Source: Symbiodinium natans
Taxonomy: Eukaryota; Sar; Dinophyceae; Suessiales; Symbiodiniaceae
Direction: 5' to 3'
Length of the DNA: 64,000 bases
Assembly: GCA_905221605.1 (NCBI GenBank)
Contig: CAJNDS010002532.1
Span: 138,501-202,500 of the forward strand
The position numbers and the translations under genes are program-made. The notes beneath the pieces are model-generated. The model was not told the DNA's origin. It saw only the letters and a program-made list of their open reading frames with translations, and made no database searches. Shown one piece after another: positions 62,784-64,000 of the stretch (positions are counted from its first letter, which is position 1; the number at the start of each line of letters is the position of its first letter).

Positions 62784-63702
62784 CAGATCCTTGATCTGTC
62801 TTGACCTGTCGAGCCTGGCTCCCACAACTTAGCATCTTGCTAGGGCATCACACAGACATTTACGGACATGCAACTTGGTGTCACGTTGTTTGCTTCAACA
62901 AGATTCTAGACATGTGCGTGACGGGTCGCGGTCTGCATGCGTCTGCAGTACTGGCAACGCTATGCTGGCCGGAGATCTTACAAGCAGAGTGAGACATGAG
63001 AGGCATCGACATGGTTGTCGGAGTTGCAGGACACAGCAGCAAACGCACCACCAGCAGAGCACACAGCAGAGTTCATTGCCAAGCCAGTTTGCCGCACATG
63101 CGGCAGCGGCAGCAATGGAAGCTACCTTGTGCAGGGCTCAGTGCGTTTAGTTTTTTAAGGCTGAGGGAGAAGATTTGCTTGGCATACATGCAGCTCAGCT
63201 GAGGACGGTGTCGAAGCAGACCGCCGTGGGCCGTTTCCGTATCGATGGCTTCTCACTGCAGTGCTGGCATGTTGGTTGTCCCAGCCATACCGCGAACGAA
63301 GTGGCCATTAGGCTCATGGGTTACAACATGCCAGGCTGTCCCGGAAGAAGGGCGACCCAGTTACCTCGGGTCCAATCATTGAGGCGCGTGCTTTTGCAGG
63401 CCTTTGGGAAGTTCTGCTATAGCTCTGCGCAAGAATCTCTTGCGAGATTGGCGACTCGAAGTGGGAGATTCTGGTGTATCCTTCTGGCGCAGGTCTCAGT
63501 AGGTGGTTCCCGTCCGTTGCCAGTCCAAGTCGTGGCTGACTGTTGTTCGTGGTACCTCCGGGCGAGGGGTTATCTAGCCCACTGCTGAAGCCCGTCGATG
63601 TGGAAAGTTCCCCCCAAGGAAACGAGCGGTGCAAGGACGGCTGGATCCGTGTGTCGGTTCGATGCACGGAGGGTGAGCCTGGTAGCCCAGAGGATGACGA
63701 AT

Positions 63703-63770
63703 CAGGGTTCAGGGTTTAGGGTTTAGGGTTTAGGGTTCAGGGTTCAGGGTTTAGGGCTAAACCCTAGAGC
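63703..63770. repeat. TTTAGGG block followed by CCCTAA
   Basis: Short G-array with GTTCAGGG variants that turns into the C orientation at 63759. Confidence 0.85.
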
Positions 63771-64000
63771 CCTAACCCCAAAACTGCTACGATGTCGCGT
63801 CCCAATTTTCAACTTGTAGCCCGAAGGCCCGAAGCCGCCGTCTCAGCAAGACCCGGGGGCGGGTTCTCCCAGAATAAGCGCAGCCTTTCGTGCAATATGG
63901 ACTAAGGTATCTTTGAGTCGCTTCAGGGTACCGTTATATGGGAATTCAGGATCATACTTTGGCATTATTCTAGTAGAATATTAGCATATTGTGCTAGTAG

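Larger units (their letters stand above)
62163..63690. other. Host sequence with small duplications, no confident gene
   Basis: A C-array at 62437-62480. Open frames at 62801-63588 include a 137-codon one (63175-63588), none with a recognised motif. Confidence 0.4.

Overview
The window joins two very different kinds of DNA. Bases 1 to about 7.45 kb are AT-rich, densely coding and intron-free, and look like the right-hand part of a polinton-like virus (PLV) or virophage-like element. Visible are a double-jelly-roll-type major capsid protein, a penton-like minor capsid protein, a lipase-like hydrolase, a GIY-YIG nuclease, a zinc-finger protein and several small probable virion proteins. Seven of the nine genes carry a TCTA tetramer 10-17 nt before the start codon, resembling the late promoter described for Cafeteria roenbergensis virus and Mavirus. 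The element is cut by the left window edge, so packaging ATPase, protease, polymerase and integrase genes are not seen here.

From about 7.45 kb to the end the DNA looks like a dinoflagellate nuclear genome, probably a Symbiodiniaceae or Polarella relative. Evidence: a ten-repeat RCC1-like protein of the type abundant in dinoflagellates (20.1-21.6 kb), GC-rich short exons, apparent GC-AG and GA-AG introns besides GT-AG, and very many interstitial TTTAGGG/CCCTAAA arrays. Almost all recognisable exons are on the + strand. Recognised genes are the C-terminus of an alkyldihydroxyacetonephosphate-synthase-like FAD oxidase (8.5-9.3 kb), the RCC1-like gene, and the 5' part of an Asteroid/XPG-N-like gene (60.5-62.1 kb). 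Another two dozen short open exons are described without a family.

The most unusual feature of the host part is how its introns are built. Several are almost nothing but telomere-like repeats; others are short foldback (MITE-like) elements with GT at one terminal inverted repeat and AG at the other. Removing them restores one open frame in several independent places. This matches the idea of introners, mobile elements that create introns, with at least three families plus the telomere-like class in one window.

Bases 31.07-40.88 kb form a gene-free island of satellites (AATTAATTG palindromes, TTTGGCCAAA hairpins, a 116-bp repeat, a ~190-bp foldback repeat, a ~55-bp repeat, a ~1-kb tandem duplication) framed by a 44-bp inverted repeat. 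From 40.9 to 63.7 kb host sequence resumes with fewer arrays, long stretches without a confident gene, a large poly-G tract near 44.2 kb, and more foldback elements.

The PLV part contains none of the telomere-like arrays or foldback families that saturate the rest. Either it arrived recently or the junction near 6.95-7.45 kb is an assembly join; the sequence alone cannot decide.
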